DNA from: Powellomyces hirtus
Taxonomy: Eukaryota > Chytridiomycota > Chytridiomycetes > Spizellomycetales > Powellomycetaceae
Reading direction: 5' to 3'
NCBI GenBank assembly: GCA_025526995.1
Contig: JAHLKG010000005.1
Span: forward strand, 310,001 to 374,000
Length of the DNA: 64,000 nucleotides
Positions 10,125-19,465 of the stretch are shown here, in pieces. Both the position numbers and the translations under genes were made by a program. The stretch's first letter is position 1. The number at the start of each line of letters is the position of its first letter. Below the pieces are notes generated by a model, which was given only the letters and a program-made list of their open reading frames with translations, made no database searches and had not been told where the DNA came from.

Positions 10125-10560
10125 GGGCGTGCTGAAGCCACCGTAAGACCTATATAGAGGGAGGTTGGTGTGGGCACGGACAGTACGGCGCATACTTCCT
10201 CAACGGAGTATGTGAAAAAATTGTCTTCTCTCTCATCGGACTGATTGGGCATTCCTGCTGTCGGTAGTTTACCTATTTTTGGTCTTTCGAAGTCGGGCGT
10301 GCTGAAGCCACCGTAAGACCTATAGAGAGGGAGGTTGGTCTAGGCATGGACAGTATGGCGCATACTTCCTCAACGGAGTATGTGAAAAAATTGTCTTCTC
10401 TCGCATAACTCTGTCATCGGAGAGGGGGCGCGTGATTGGGCATTCCTGCTGTCGGTAGTCTCTGCGGCTTCATCTCTTCCGCCATGCACCGGAACCCGGA
10501 AGGGCATGCTGAAGCGCGCGTAAGGCCTCTGTCTACGTAGCATGGGCGTTAGGCATGGGG
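10125..10560. repeat. Direct repeats of 170 bp with a conserved hairpin
   Basis: A unit beginning GGGCGTGCTGAAGCCACCGT at 10125 is repeated at 10295, exactly 170 bp on; a third, partial and diverged copy starts at 10502 (GGGCATGCTGAAGCGCGCGT). The first two copies share a segment of over 40 identical bases around GCATACTTCCTCAACGGAGT and the AAAAAATTGTCTTCTCTC that follows (near 10189-10230 and 10359-10400). Inside it CATAC-T-TCC / loop TCAAC / GGA-GTATG forms a bulged hairpin. Both copies also keep TGATTGGGCATTCCTGCTGT followed by CGGTAGT near their ends. No ORF is preserved across copies, so an RNA or DNA-structural role, or simple tandem duplication, is more likely than coding. Confidence 0.85.
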
Positions 10561-11361
10561 GTGTTGACGCTGCGCTCGTGAAACGCATTTATTAATTTAT
10601 GCCCCACTTCCGCGGTGGGGTTGCCTCCCCCGCAGATGAAGTCCACAACAGCAAAATGCGGCTCCAGTCGTCCGTTAGGGAGGAATCGCGCGGTGAGAAG
10701 CTGCAAATGTCGCACAAATCCCGATCTGTGACCGCTAAAAGGATAGAGCAGTATCGTTTGTTTTTAGGAGGAGACATATCTGCGTGCTATCTAGTCTCAT
10801 GCTTCTTAAGATTCGCGGCGGAGGATACTCCTCCCTCCCTCTCGCAGTCGCGGCACACGTATCGCAACCATCAAGGTGTGCTTCCAGGGAATAGTAAGTG
10901 GCAGGCCGGGTGAGCGGGTGGCTACATGTGAGAGAAGTCAGATCTTTGTTTCGTCGTACTTGTTTTCGCGAGTTGGACACCCTCAGAGGGAGGAGCAGAG
11001 ACATTTGCGTTTCATTAGCTCCGTCATCGCCCGTATTGACGTCTATGGCAACATTTGCAGTTTTGTCCTGACAATGACAAGCGCGCTGACTATGCCATTG
11101 ATCTGCTTAAATGGCATTTTACTCCGCATTTTTTGTACATAGAAAGATTGTGGAACTCTGGTTTTTACGCAGCTATCGAAAATTTCTCAAACAAAACTCG
11201 CGCGCGATTTCGCCACTCGGCTTGCTTGTGGTGTGCACACATAAGTCGCCGGCGGCAATGCAACTTCATTTTGCAACGCTTGGTCCCATGTTCTTCGTGG
11301 GCACAAGCCGTTTTATGCACACGCGCTTGTTGCCTTCTTCACTTCTTCTAGCATTTGTAGT
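10561..11361. other. Intergenic region, no supported gene
   Basis: No coding sequence, tRNA or known RNA is evident. A short perfect stem CCCCAC..GTGGGG occurs near 10602-10620. It separates the 170-bp repeats from the 3' end of the Bem1-like relic. Confidence 0.35.
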
Positions 11362-12544
11362 CTATGTAAAGCACAACCTTTTCCCACCTGCCGCGCACAA
11401 CCAGCCTCCAGTCCACTCGCCCGTCAGTTTGACCAACCCACCAACTTCATCCTTGTACCACATGGCTCACCCATCGCGCATACGCCAGCGGGTCTTTGCC
11501 ACAACCTCGTCCACAAAGTTCATAAACGGCATCGCCTCGTCGATCCGCCACGCGAGCGTTTCGTCGCCAGAAGGCAGGTGCAGCTTGATCCGCACAAAAT
11601 GGTCGTCCAACAGATCTAGCGATGTTGATGGCGTTGGTAGCGCAGTGAGCGATTTCGTCGCGGTCGCTGAGGCTTTACCGCCGTTGCGGCTCATGGACGG
11701 ATAGGAATTGTAGTCGCTGATGAGATCCAAGATCCATCAGCGCCGCAGACGTGTCGAAGCGGACTGCCGTCGCGAGGGTATTGTCGACTTTCCGCTGCAT
11801 GAAAAACCGGTTCAGCGGCGGGCTGTGGCGGATAGGTGCGGGCAATGCAACAAGGTTCGTGAGGTACGCGTCCAGCGCGCGCTGGCGACGAGCCTGTTCC
11901 GCAAGTGTCACCTGCGCTGGCGGCGCGGCAGCCTGCGCGGCGCTGTTAAACGGTTTGGGCGTCACGGGCGCGGGCGGGAGAAACGGGATCGACCGTGGCT
12001 GGTCGCGCAACCGGCCGCTTTGCGCCGCAAACTGCGAGAGAAGCGAAACGTGCAACGTGTAGAAATCGTCAGACACGCAAAGCAGAACGCGCGACGTGTC
12101 GTCCGACAGGTGCAGCTCGACCGTGTATTGGAAGCGGCCGTCGGGTAGCATTGTGTCCGTTTGCACGCGTGCCGACACCGGGTGCGGAAGGCGCCCGCCC
12201 ATGCCAGAAATTGGTTTGGCTGCGGTGGTCGTGCTGGTGGTGGTAGAATAGCGGTGTAACTGGTGCAAGGGCTGCTGCGAGGAAGGCGCAGATTTGGAAA
12301 GTAGGGAGGCGGATGGCGGTGCTACGCGCGGAGTAGATGGATACGCGGCTTTGTTCACAGTCTCAGAGCGTGCTGATAGCTGTTGCAGCTGGTGCTGGCA
12401 ATTCTGACCGTTGTGCGTGTGATGCCGCTGTCGCGCAGGATCTTGACCATGCTGCTCAGGGTGGCGATGACGGCGGTCGACCTTGTTGTCCTCCTCATGC
12501 TCCTCCTCCTTATCTGGCGATTGCTTCCGCCGGCCAGCCGGCAT
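11362..12544 (-). pseudogene. Bem1-like PX-PB1 protein gene, frameshifted and interrupted
   Basis: The minus-strand frame from 12544 encodes a Gln/His/Ser-rich N-terminus and then a Bem1-type PX domain: FQYTVELHLSDDTSRVLL, RSIPFLPPAP, and RRQRALDAYLTNLVALP followed by PLNRFFMQRKVD. Near 11722-11735 AGATCC is duplicated (7-bp period) and the frame changes. In the new frame a PB1 domain follows: FVRIKLHLPSGDETLAWRID, MPFMNFVDEVVAKTRWRMRDG. An in-frame TGA at 11467-11469 cuts it; the same frame continues with MWYKDEVGGLVKLTGEW, the expected second half of PB1, to TAG at 11362-11364. Bem1 scaffolds bind PI phosphates through PX and Cdc24 through PB1. The SH3 domains of Bem1 are not found upstream. 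A 34-nt GT-AG segment could bridge the first lesion but is implausibly short. I read this as a pseudogene. Confidence 0.7.
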
Positions 12545-13226
12545 TGGATCGCGCGAGGCGGAGGCCGCTGTGTTAACGGCGTTCTGAGCGTTAACTGTCC
12601 GGTTATACGCTGTAGTACGTGCTAATCAAACCGCGTGGTTGTTGAATCTTTATTAGGCCTACTATCTACTGGTTTCTCAATTAGTGCACTTCAGTAGAAA
12701 CTTCAGTGAAACTCATATAGGTCGTTTCTCGCAAACTGCCTGTGACTGATTGGCCTGTTGAAAAAAAAAAAACAGTCCATCAGCCGCCCCAACTCTCCAG
12801 CTAAGAGTCGGCTTAGGGTCACAGGAAGACATGGTGTAGAGTAACTGGTATAATTCGTCATGCAAAAAAAGAAAAGGTATCCTGGGCGCAAATTCCAAAG
12901 GAGCAGATATCGAAATCCCGAGGGAGCGAGGAGTGCTACCTGTGCGGGAGATGCCTAGTCAGGCACTCCAAGCAGAGGTCCCAGCCGCAAATGTGGCACC
13001 TGACGGCACTCAGCCGCCCGCACCCGAGAATTGCCCGCCCTAACCCTAACCCTAACCCTAAAGCGGAGAAGGGCTCATAGCGGTGATGAGTCAGAATTCA
13101 AAAGCAAGTACACGCTTTGGTAGAATAAAAGCCAGCTTCTCATGTATTATGTATTATGTACTACTATCTCGTCGTCCACCATAGCAGTGTGTATATGCAA
13201 AAAGCAGCATACGCCGATTCAAGTTT
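12545..13226. other. Intergenic region with telomere-type repeat
   Basis: No gene is seen. The region contains an A run (12760-12771) and four CCCTAA units at 13038-13061. It lies upstream of the Bem1-like relic and downstream of the methyltransferase-like relic. Confidence 0.45.
13038..13061 (-). repeat. Interstitial telomere-type repeat, (CCCTAA)x4
   Basis: Four perfect CCCTAA units lie here, opposite in orientation to the GGGTTA run at 6217-6234. The run lies between two damaged genes rather than in a clear promoter. Confidence 0.92.
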
Positions 13227-14031
13227 TCACCACACCAACGGCAACAGTCTCGCGCGTCCCTGCGTATGCCTAACCCACTCATCTCCAAAATGCGCCTGCA
13301 GCAACGTCTCCTCGTCAAGGATACGCGCAATGAGCACAGCCAACCCTCCCGCGGCACCGAGAACGAGTAAGAAAGGGTGCGTTTCCAGGTGCCGGTGGAA
13401 ACGCACGTAGCCGACGGCCATCATTGCGATGCCGGTGTAGGACGGGTGGGAGGAGGTACTTGTAAGGGCCTGTGTCGACGAGGCGGTGGCCTGGGTAGAG
13501 AGAGAAAAAAATGTATCGCACCGTGAATACGAACCCCCCCAAAAAAAAAAAAAAAGCTCAACATCATTTCACCCCACCTTCCTGAATCGTCAACTTGTAC
13601 GTAAAAAACCGATCCAACTCCCTAAACGCCGCAACCCGCAACAACAGCCCTCCAGCGCCCACCAGCAGCGCAACCACATCCACAAAACTCCACGCCTCGC
13701 GCGCATGCTGGCTGAAGAAAATGTAGCGTAGCGAAGCAACCGGCAAAAAGACCCCCGCGACCGCAATCATGGCTTTCACCCCAGATTCGGTCGCGATGAA
13801 CCGCAGGAACCGGTCTTGGTGTTGAGGACCAGTGGTGGAATCCTGATATCATAGGGTATCAGAAGTGAGTGTTGCGAAGGTATACAGAAGACATTCAGAG
13901 AACTAAAATGGGCGCGGGAACAAGAAATTGTCAAGCACATGTGAACGGACCTTGATACTGGTCGGAGGAACCACAATTTTCAACACCGCGGCGGCCAGAA
14001 ACAAGGATGCAAGAGCTTTGGACCAGTACAT
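13227..14031 (-). pseudogene. Isoprenylcysteine carboxyl methyltransferase-like gene with 1-nt frameshift
   Basis: Exons read on the minus strand: 14031-13951 (MYWSKALASLFLAAAVLKIV...), 13842-13578, 13490-13227; introns are 13950-13843 and 13577-13491. The product has several hydrophobic segments and the ICMT-type C-terminal core: QEGHRLVDTGPYKYL, then HPSYTGIAMMAVGYVRFH, then RILDEETLLQAHFGDEW and RLLPLVW. This core binds SAM in Ste14/ICMT and related small integral membrane methyltransferases. Between GPYKYL and HPSYTG the frame changes by one base: CTCCTCCCACCC (near 13444-13455) holds one base more than the motif needs. Exon lengths sum to 610 nt, one over a multiple of three, which confirms the shift. 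The exon 3 side lies beyond a poly-A/C-rich intron. It may be a pseudogene or a local sequence error. Confidence 0.65.
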
Positions 14032-14471
14032 GTTTTTCTTGCGTTTTATTACTGTTCGGCTCAGACTCCGAAATGAAGAGGGGACGGCGGGTCGGAGTAA
14101 GGGTTCATTATATTCATATTTAATATTTTTGTTGACTCGAACTTTCGATGAATTTGCGGAAGCGGGGATGGCGTGTCGATTGTCGCACGCGCGTGCCGTG
14201 TGTCATATGACAAGTCACACGCGGGGTTGCTTCTTGGCATTAGCATTTTATCACATGCGAAAATATGCATTTTGGTAACAACCAACGCGACACAAGACTT
14301 CTTTGGGACAAGCCGCCTCGTTGAAAAATAAAAATAAAGTGTATTGACTACAATCATGTAACACCTCTCTCGGAATCTGAGAGGACAAGAGCAAAGAAAG
14401 GGTAGCTAAAAAGCTTGGCAAAATCCCCCGCACATGCTTGGCAGGATCCGTCACTTCCAATCCATTCCCAA
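14032..14471. other. Intergenic spacer
   Basis: This spacer lies between the ICMT-like start and the 3' end of NUP53. It is partly AT-rich. No gene is seen. Confidence 0.4.
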
Positions 14472-16250
14472 TCACCATCCAAACACCCAGTCCGAAAGCG
14501 TGGCCAAGAACCCAGCGGGTTTCACAATCACGTCATCGTCATCATCATCCTGCTTGGGCTTGACCCGTGTTTTGTTTTTGCTGCCCGGAGACGAGTTGGC
14601 GGACATGGTGCGTCGAGAAGGAGGCAGGGAGGACGCTTCATCGGTTTCCGTTTCTTCGCGTGGACGCTTTTGAGATTGTATTGGTTTCCCATCCGCAGGA
14701 GAAATCGTCTTCTTGGCATCTGCTGCTGATTTGTCGGACTGGGATGCAACAGGTCCGTTGCCGTCATCGTCACTGGGTCGTTCCGCTTGTTCGGGTTCCT
14801 TGTTGCGCGGGGGAGGGAGGTGATGCGCTGGAGGTTGGTTGTAGCGCGTGTTCTTGTTGCTGTCTGTGCGGATCTCCTGAATTGACAGGGTTTTTCTCGA
14901 GGCGCCCGGAATTGGGACGGGTGCAGACGGGGCCGGTCCTTTCGATGGCGGTTGCGCAGGGCGAGAGATCGGAGCGCGATGGCGTTGCTGCTTAGAGTCA
15001 GGACCCAGAGCATTCAAGGTGTCACCCATCTTGACAGTCAGCAGACAGTCCTGCCAGAGTCTATTGTCCAGGGACATAGCCCCACGCATCGAGGATTGAT
15101 CCGCAAACCGAATGGCAACCCAGTTTTTGCCCTTTTTGTGAGTAACAATGCGACCGTGTTTGCCGAGCTCCTCAACAAGAACATCTACCAATTCGGATAC
15201 CACACCGGAAATGGTCACTACTGTGGGGAGAGGTGTGGGGGAGGGTGTGTCGGGGGCAGACATGTTGTTGCTGCTGGTTGTGCTTCCAATGGAAGCAGGA
15301 GATGAGCTCAATATCGGTGATGGCAAGGGGGAAGAGGAACGTGGAATTCTGCTGTCATCAATTGACGATACATCGGAGGCGTTCGAAAATCGTCGCCGCG
15401 CTGGCGAGCCTTCCCTTCCTGCGAATCCGGGAGATCCCCGCAGATGCTGAGACCCTGGGCTTCCTACTGGTCCGTTGCTGGGGCTCGAGCCCGCCTGGTC
15501 AAAGTAATCTGCGTCATCAGCAAATAAGGATCGCGTAGGCGGGAGGTCGTCCTCGGATATAGCATGGTGTCGCGCAGATTTTGATGGTGAGCTATTTGGG
15601 CTACCGTAACTGTGGCTGGTGTGATTCTCATGACCGGGAGATCCTACAAACTGATGCCCGAATCCGGGGGACGAAGGAGGCGTCCGTGACAGCGATCGAT
15701 GGTGTTGGGCGGGAGGTGCTCCTCCTGGTGAAGTAGAGGACCAAGACCCGCTCGTTCGTCTCGGCGAGGATTGACCTCGTCCTGTTTTGCGACTGCTCAG
15801 AAGCGCATCAGTCAAAAACGACGGAACAAACTGTTGCTCTTCCTGTCCTTGCTGCTGCTGGTCCACCTCCTTCTGCTGCTGGTACCCATTGGCGTTTCCA
15901 GTACCATTGTCACGATGACCCGGTGAAGTGCTCAGCGGAAACTGGCTTGCATTGTAATTGCTGTGATGCTGCTGACTGAATGGCATATACTGCTGCGGTT
16001 GGCGCGCGGCAGAGCTCGCAGGGTCCTGCCTGAATGCCGAAGGAAGAGGGTGGTTCATCGCGCTGCCCCCCTGTTGAGCATACTGTTGCGGTTTCCGTGC
16101 AGAGAAGGACTCGTAGGGGGTGTAGTAGGCACCCGCTGGTGACTGCTGCTGCCGATCTGCTTGAGGAGTGTGAAGGAAGTGCTGGGCGGCATTTGGGCCG
16201 CGCGGGAATTGCGATCGGTTCGGATTCGGCGTGTTTGAGCTACCCTGCAT
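14472..16250 (-). CDS. NUP53: Nucleoporin of the Nup35/Nup53 family
   Basis: A single exon encodes 592 residues. The first half is Gln-, Ser- and Pro-rich. It contains QQFVPSFLTDALLSSRKTGR, the short linear motif typical of Nup53 homologues. The Nup35-type RRM lies near residues 335-410 (TVVTISGVVSELVDVLVEEL, KKGKNWVAIRFADQSSMRGA, LDNRLWQDCLLTVKMGD); this RRM dimerises rather than binding RNA. The last residues, GFLATLSDWVFGW, form the amphipathic membrane-binding helix that ends Nup53/Nup35. The protein is part of the nuclear pore inner ring and contacts the nuclear envelope. It is longer than animal Nup35 (about 330) and closer to yeast Nup53/Nup59. An acidic run of Asp residues precedes the terminal helix. 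Confidence 0.93.
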   Translation of the reverse strand: MQGSSNTPNPNRSQFPRGPNAAQHFLHTPQADRQQQSPAGAYYTPYESFSARKPQQYAQQGGSAMNHPLPSAFRQDPASSAARQPQQYMPFSQQHHSNYNASQFPLSTSPGHRDNGTGNANGYQQQKEVDQQQQGQEEQQFVPSFLTDALLSSRKTGRGQSSPRRTSGSWSSTSPGGAPPAQHHRSLSRTPPSSPGFGHQFVGSPGHENHTSHSYGSPNSSPSKSARHHAISEDDLPPTRSLFADDADYFDQAGSSPSNGPVGSPGSQHLRGSPGFAGREGSPARRRFSNASDVSSIDDSRIPRSSSPLPSPILSSSPASIGSTTSSNNMSAPDTPSPTPLPTVVTISGVVSELVDVLVEELGKHGRIVTHKKGKNWVAIRFADQSSMRGAMSLDNRLWQDCLLTVKMGDTLNALGPDSKQQRHRAPISRPAQPPSKGPAPSAPVPIPGASRKTLSIQEIRTDSNKNTRYNQPPAHHLPPPRNKEPEQAERPSDDDGNGPVASQSDKSAADAKKTISPADGKPIQSQKRPREETETDEASSLPPSRRTMSANSSPGSKNKTRVKPKQDDDDDDVIVKPAGFLATLSDWVFGW

Positions 16251-16611
16251 TATGTTTTGTTGCGACTCACAAACTGTAGATGAAGATTAGTCCTGGGAGG
16301 GTCTTAATGTGAGTGCGTCGACAAGAAGATTGGGTGCTGTCTGCTGCTGTTGTCGTGAATACGCAGCGGACGAAATGGGACGAGATGGGAAAAAAACTAG
16401 CGATTCAGGCAGTCGGTCAAAGAGTCGCGCTCGTCATTTGGAGAAGTTGGGGCCCTGACAACAAATCCCACCGCGTTCGTTCCGAAAGACCCCACTTTTG
16501 GATTTTATTTTATTTTTGACAGCGTCCTCTTTCCCCGCGTTTTCTCCACTTTTTTTTTTTGTCTTCTTGTTGTTCGCCTTCTGAGACACACATACATATA
16601 TACGAGTAGTC
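16251..16611. promoter_or_regulatory. Divergent promoter of NUP53 and CYC3
   Basis: This 361-bp spacer separates two divergent start codons. It contains T runs (16504-16560) and a TATATA stretch at 16596-16601, just before the CYC3 start. Confidence 0.45.
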
Positions 16612-17518
16612 ATGGACTCTAAAACTGCTTTTGCCTCAAAGGAAGGCTCCTGCCCCGTCGACCACTCTTCGTTTGCTGCAATGTCCGGCAAACCAGCTCC
16701 GACTTCTAAAGCCTCCTCCTGCCCGGTCGACCATGCCTCCCTCGCCGCAATGGGCGGAAAATCCACCCCACCATCACAGCCTTCTGCCTCCACCACCTCC
16801 TCCTCCTCCTCCTCCGGCTGCCCCGTTGACCACACTGGCTCCTCAGCGCCTCTCAACCCGCTAAACATGATGCCCAACCTCTCCCAAACCCCCGCGGCCG
16901 AACAAGAAGCCGCCCTCCCCACCGCACGAACCCAATCCAGCATCCCCCGCTCCGACGCCAAAAGCACATGGGAGTATCCGTCGCCGCAGCAATTCTATAA
17001 TGCATTGGTGCGAAAGGGCTACGAGACCCCCGTGCACGAAGTCTCAGGCATGGTCGACATTCACAACTTTTTGAACGAGGCGTGCTGGGACGAGATCCGC
17101 AAGTGGGAGAAAAAGTTCCATTGCGACTGCAAGGACCTAAAACTGAAAAAGTTTCAGGGCCGGCCAAAGGATCTGACGCCAAAAGCCAGGGTGTACAGCT
17201 GGTTTGGGTAGGTGCTTGACAGTTGCATCTTATTGTACGTACCCTCGATCTCTAAACTCTCCTCTTTTCTTGCTTGCTCATTCTAGAGTAGATAAACCGT
17301 TTGACCGTCATGATTGGACAGTCGATCGATGTGGGGAAGACGTGCGATATGTGCTGGACTACTACTCCTCGCCCGATGAAATGCCGGGCATGCCCGTGTT
17401 CAATGTTGACGTAAGACCAGCGCTCGACAGCCCATCGGCGATCTTTGATCGCGCTCGAATGGGTGCTCAGAGGATCTGGGAAAAGGTCTTTGGCGCGCCA
17501 GCCGAGGAAGAGGAATGA
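16612..17518 (+). CDS. CYC3: Cytochrome c heme lyase (holocytochrome c synthase)
   Basis: Exons 16612-17207 and 17287-17518 encode 275 residues; the 79-bp intron has gtaggt..ctag ends. The enzyme attaches heme to apocytochrome c in the mitochondrial intermembrane space. Seen: three heme regulatory Cys-Pro-Val motifs (SCPVDHSS, SCPVDHAS, GCPVDHTG), then WEYPSPQQFYNALVRKGYE, VHNFLNEACWDE-like HNFLNEACWDEIRKWE, KFQGRPKDLTPKAR, SWFGVDKPFDRHDWTVDR and RYVLDYYS. His and Trp residues of the heme-binding core are present. The tail ends in EEEE. Most homologues have one or two CPV motifs; three evenly spaced CPVDH copies are notable. The second exon completes the conserved domain. Confidence 0.95.
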
Positions 17519-17942
17519 AACGCGAGATCGACATCAGACACTTCCCGGATGGAGAGATGCTGCGAGGAGGGCCGCTCAAAAAAGAACACCTGCCGAATAA
17601 CCCCTCGAACCCAGGAGAAAATGGACCGGTTGGAGAAAATGGAGATAGAAAAGCAACGCTATATTCAATCAACCCAGTTTTGTCAACTCTGGCACTTTGT
17701 CGTTGAAAGGGGCTGCTGAATGCAAAACTATAGATGTCCCAAGAGGAGCACGCAGCATTGGCCTTCTTTTACAGAACGCAACTTTGGAAGAGGCGCCATG
17801 TCTGTTTATGTACAATGAGATTTTATTCGATCACTTCCCTATATAATACGATTCGTTGTCGAATCGCGCAAAACAGTATCTTTTCAGTTTGTTTCTATTG
17901 GATCTATGTATACTGCATCCCGAAGTCAGTATTTGCGTATAT
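17519..17942. other. Convergent spacer, 3' UTRs of CYC3 and GH76
   Basis: No gene is supported. The frames open after 17519 lack motifs. Confidence 0.4.
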
Positions 17943-19465
17943 TCACCACCCGACAAGTCCCCCCATGAGAGCCCCAATGAAGGTTCCAAGGATACCCGCG
18001 TTCGAAGCGCTTGCGCTGTTGACCTTTGGCGACGCAGCCGTGGAGCCAGAGGAGCCCGAGGAACCAGCGGGACCGGAAGAAGTAGGGGCAGCGCTTCCCA
18101 ATCCGCCAGCGGTGGTCCCGGCGGGTGGCGTTGCGCCGTGGACCATGGCAGCAGCGACGAGCAGTTCCGCAGTACCAGCCTGGTCGTAAGCCTCTTTCGT
18201 AGGTGCCATAGTGCCTGTCCACTCGGAGCTGCACCACCAATCGGCATCGCAGTTCTTGACCGCAGACGCAAGAGTAGTATCGATGACCGTCTGAATCTGT
18301 GCTTTAACGGCGGGGTCGTTCGAGACGGTGTAGAGTTGTGCCATGCCCTTGATGAGCTGCGGTTTGCCCATTGGCGTTTCTCGTCCGCACTGACCGTAGG
18401 GGCAGCCGGGCTCGTAGACAACGTTATTCTGAGTGAAGCTTGCGACTGCAACGTTGAGAATGTTCTTGGCATCGTCCAAGTAGCTTTGCTGCTGGGTGGC
18501 TTTGTACATGTAGGCCGCAGCGCCCAACATGACTCCAGCATTGTAGCCCCAAGCGCGCGGGTTGACGACGCCGCAGGTGGTCGTGTGCACTCCATCCACA
18601 ACCTTCCAGTCTGCAGTCAAAAGACCTGATGTCTTTAACCAATTGTATGTTTGCGAGGCCAGGTCCAAGAAGGTCTGGTTTCCGGTAGCCACAGCCAAAC
18701 GAGCTCCAAGTTGTACAAACTGCGTGTTTGAAATCGTGGACTTGTAGTCAGCATCTTTCTCTGCTTCGCGATTGCGAGACCAGTAGATGCCTCCGCCGCA
18801 GGTCATGTCGTACTGTTCATGCATCTGGTTGAAAGTCAAGGTGGCCGCATCGAGGAACTTTGCTCCGCCCGCAATCTGTGCGTCCTTTCCATATGCATCA
18901 ACGGCAGTCATCACTAGAGCAAACGACAAAGTATATGTGTCAGGCAGGAGCGCGGATGCGAAGCAAACTCCCGACGTGCTACATACTTGCGAACGCCCAC
19001 CAGCCCAGGTCGTCATTCCACTTTCCTCTGTACTTTTCGCTGAAGGACCTCATTGAACCACCAAGCAAGTCTCCAATGCCAAAAGTGGCAACGCCGATAG
19101 CCTTGGAAGCGGTAGCGTCCTGAGACTTGTCACCAAACACTAGGGAGTTGCTGAGCACCTGGCCCCAGACGATTCCGGAGGCGAACCACGAGAACTTTGA
19201 CTGGTCGAAGCTTCCCTCGGCAGTCAGGCCAGCTTTCTCCTCGGCATTGTACAAGCCGACAAGGTTGGCGGTGGCCTGGTGGGCCGCTGCACCAAGGGCG
19301 GCTGTAAAAGAAGGAATCCCGTCAGTCCGCTGTTTTTGTAAAAGGGGCCAAAGAGTTGCGCAGTCGAAACACCGCACCTTTGTCATTAGGGTCCAGTGTA
19401 GCGGCCGAGGAAGAACCCAAGGCGGATGCAATGAGCACGCCGCTAAGCGCTTTGCGGAAGAGCAT
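17943..19465 (-). CDS. DFG5: GPI-anchored GH76 alpha-1,6-mannanase, DFG5/DCW1 type
   Basis: Exons 19465-19378, 19301-18987 and 18913-17943 encode 457 residues; introns are 76 and 73 bp. The N-terminus MLFRKALSGVLIASALGSSSA is a signal peptide. The catalytic Asp-Asp pair lies in GKWNDDLGWWAFA, which spans the second intron. Other GH76 signatures are YDMTCGGGIYWSR, ISNTQFVQLGARLAVATGN, NPRAWGYNAGVMLGAAAYMY and ADWWCSSEWTGT. The end is a Ser/Gly/Ala-rich linker and a hydrophobic tail (GILGTFIGALMGGLVGW), fitting a GPI anchor. DFG5/DCW1 enzymes cross-link GPI mannoproteins to cell wall glucan at the plasma membrane. Length and architecture match the fungal family. The stop is at 17943. Confidence 0.94.

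Noticed and set aside
10125..10290. snRNA gene within the 170-bp repeat
   Set aside because: A TATTTTTGG Sm-like site follows copy 1, but no U1, U2, U4, U5 or U6 core sequence is present and copy 2 lacks the site.
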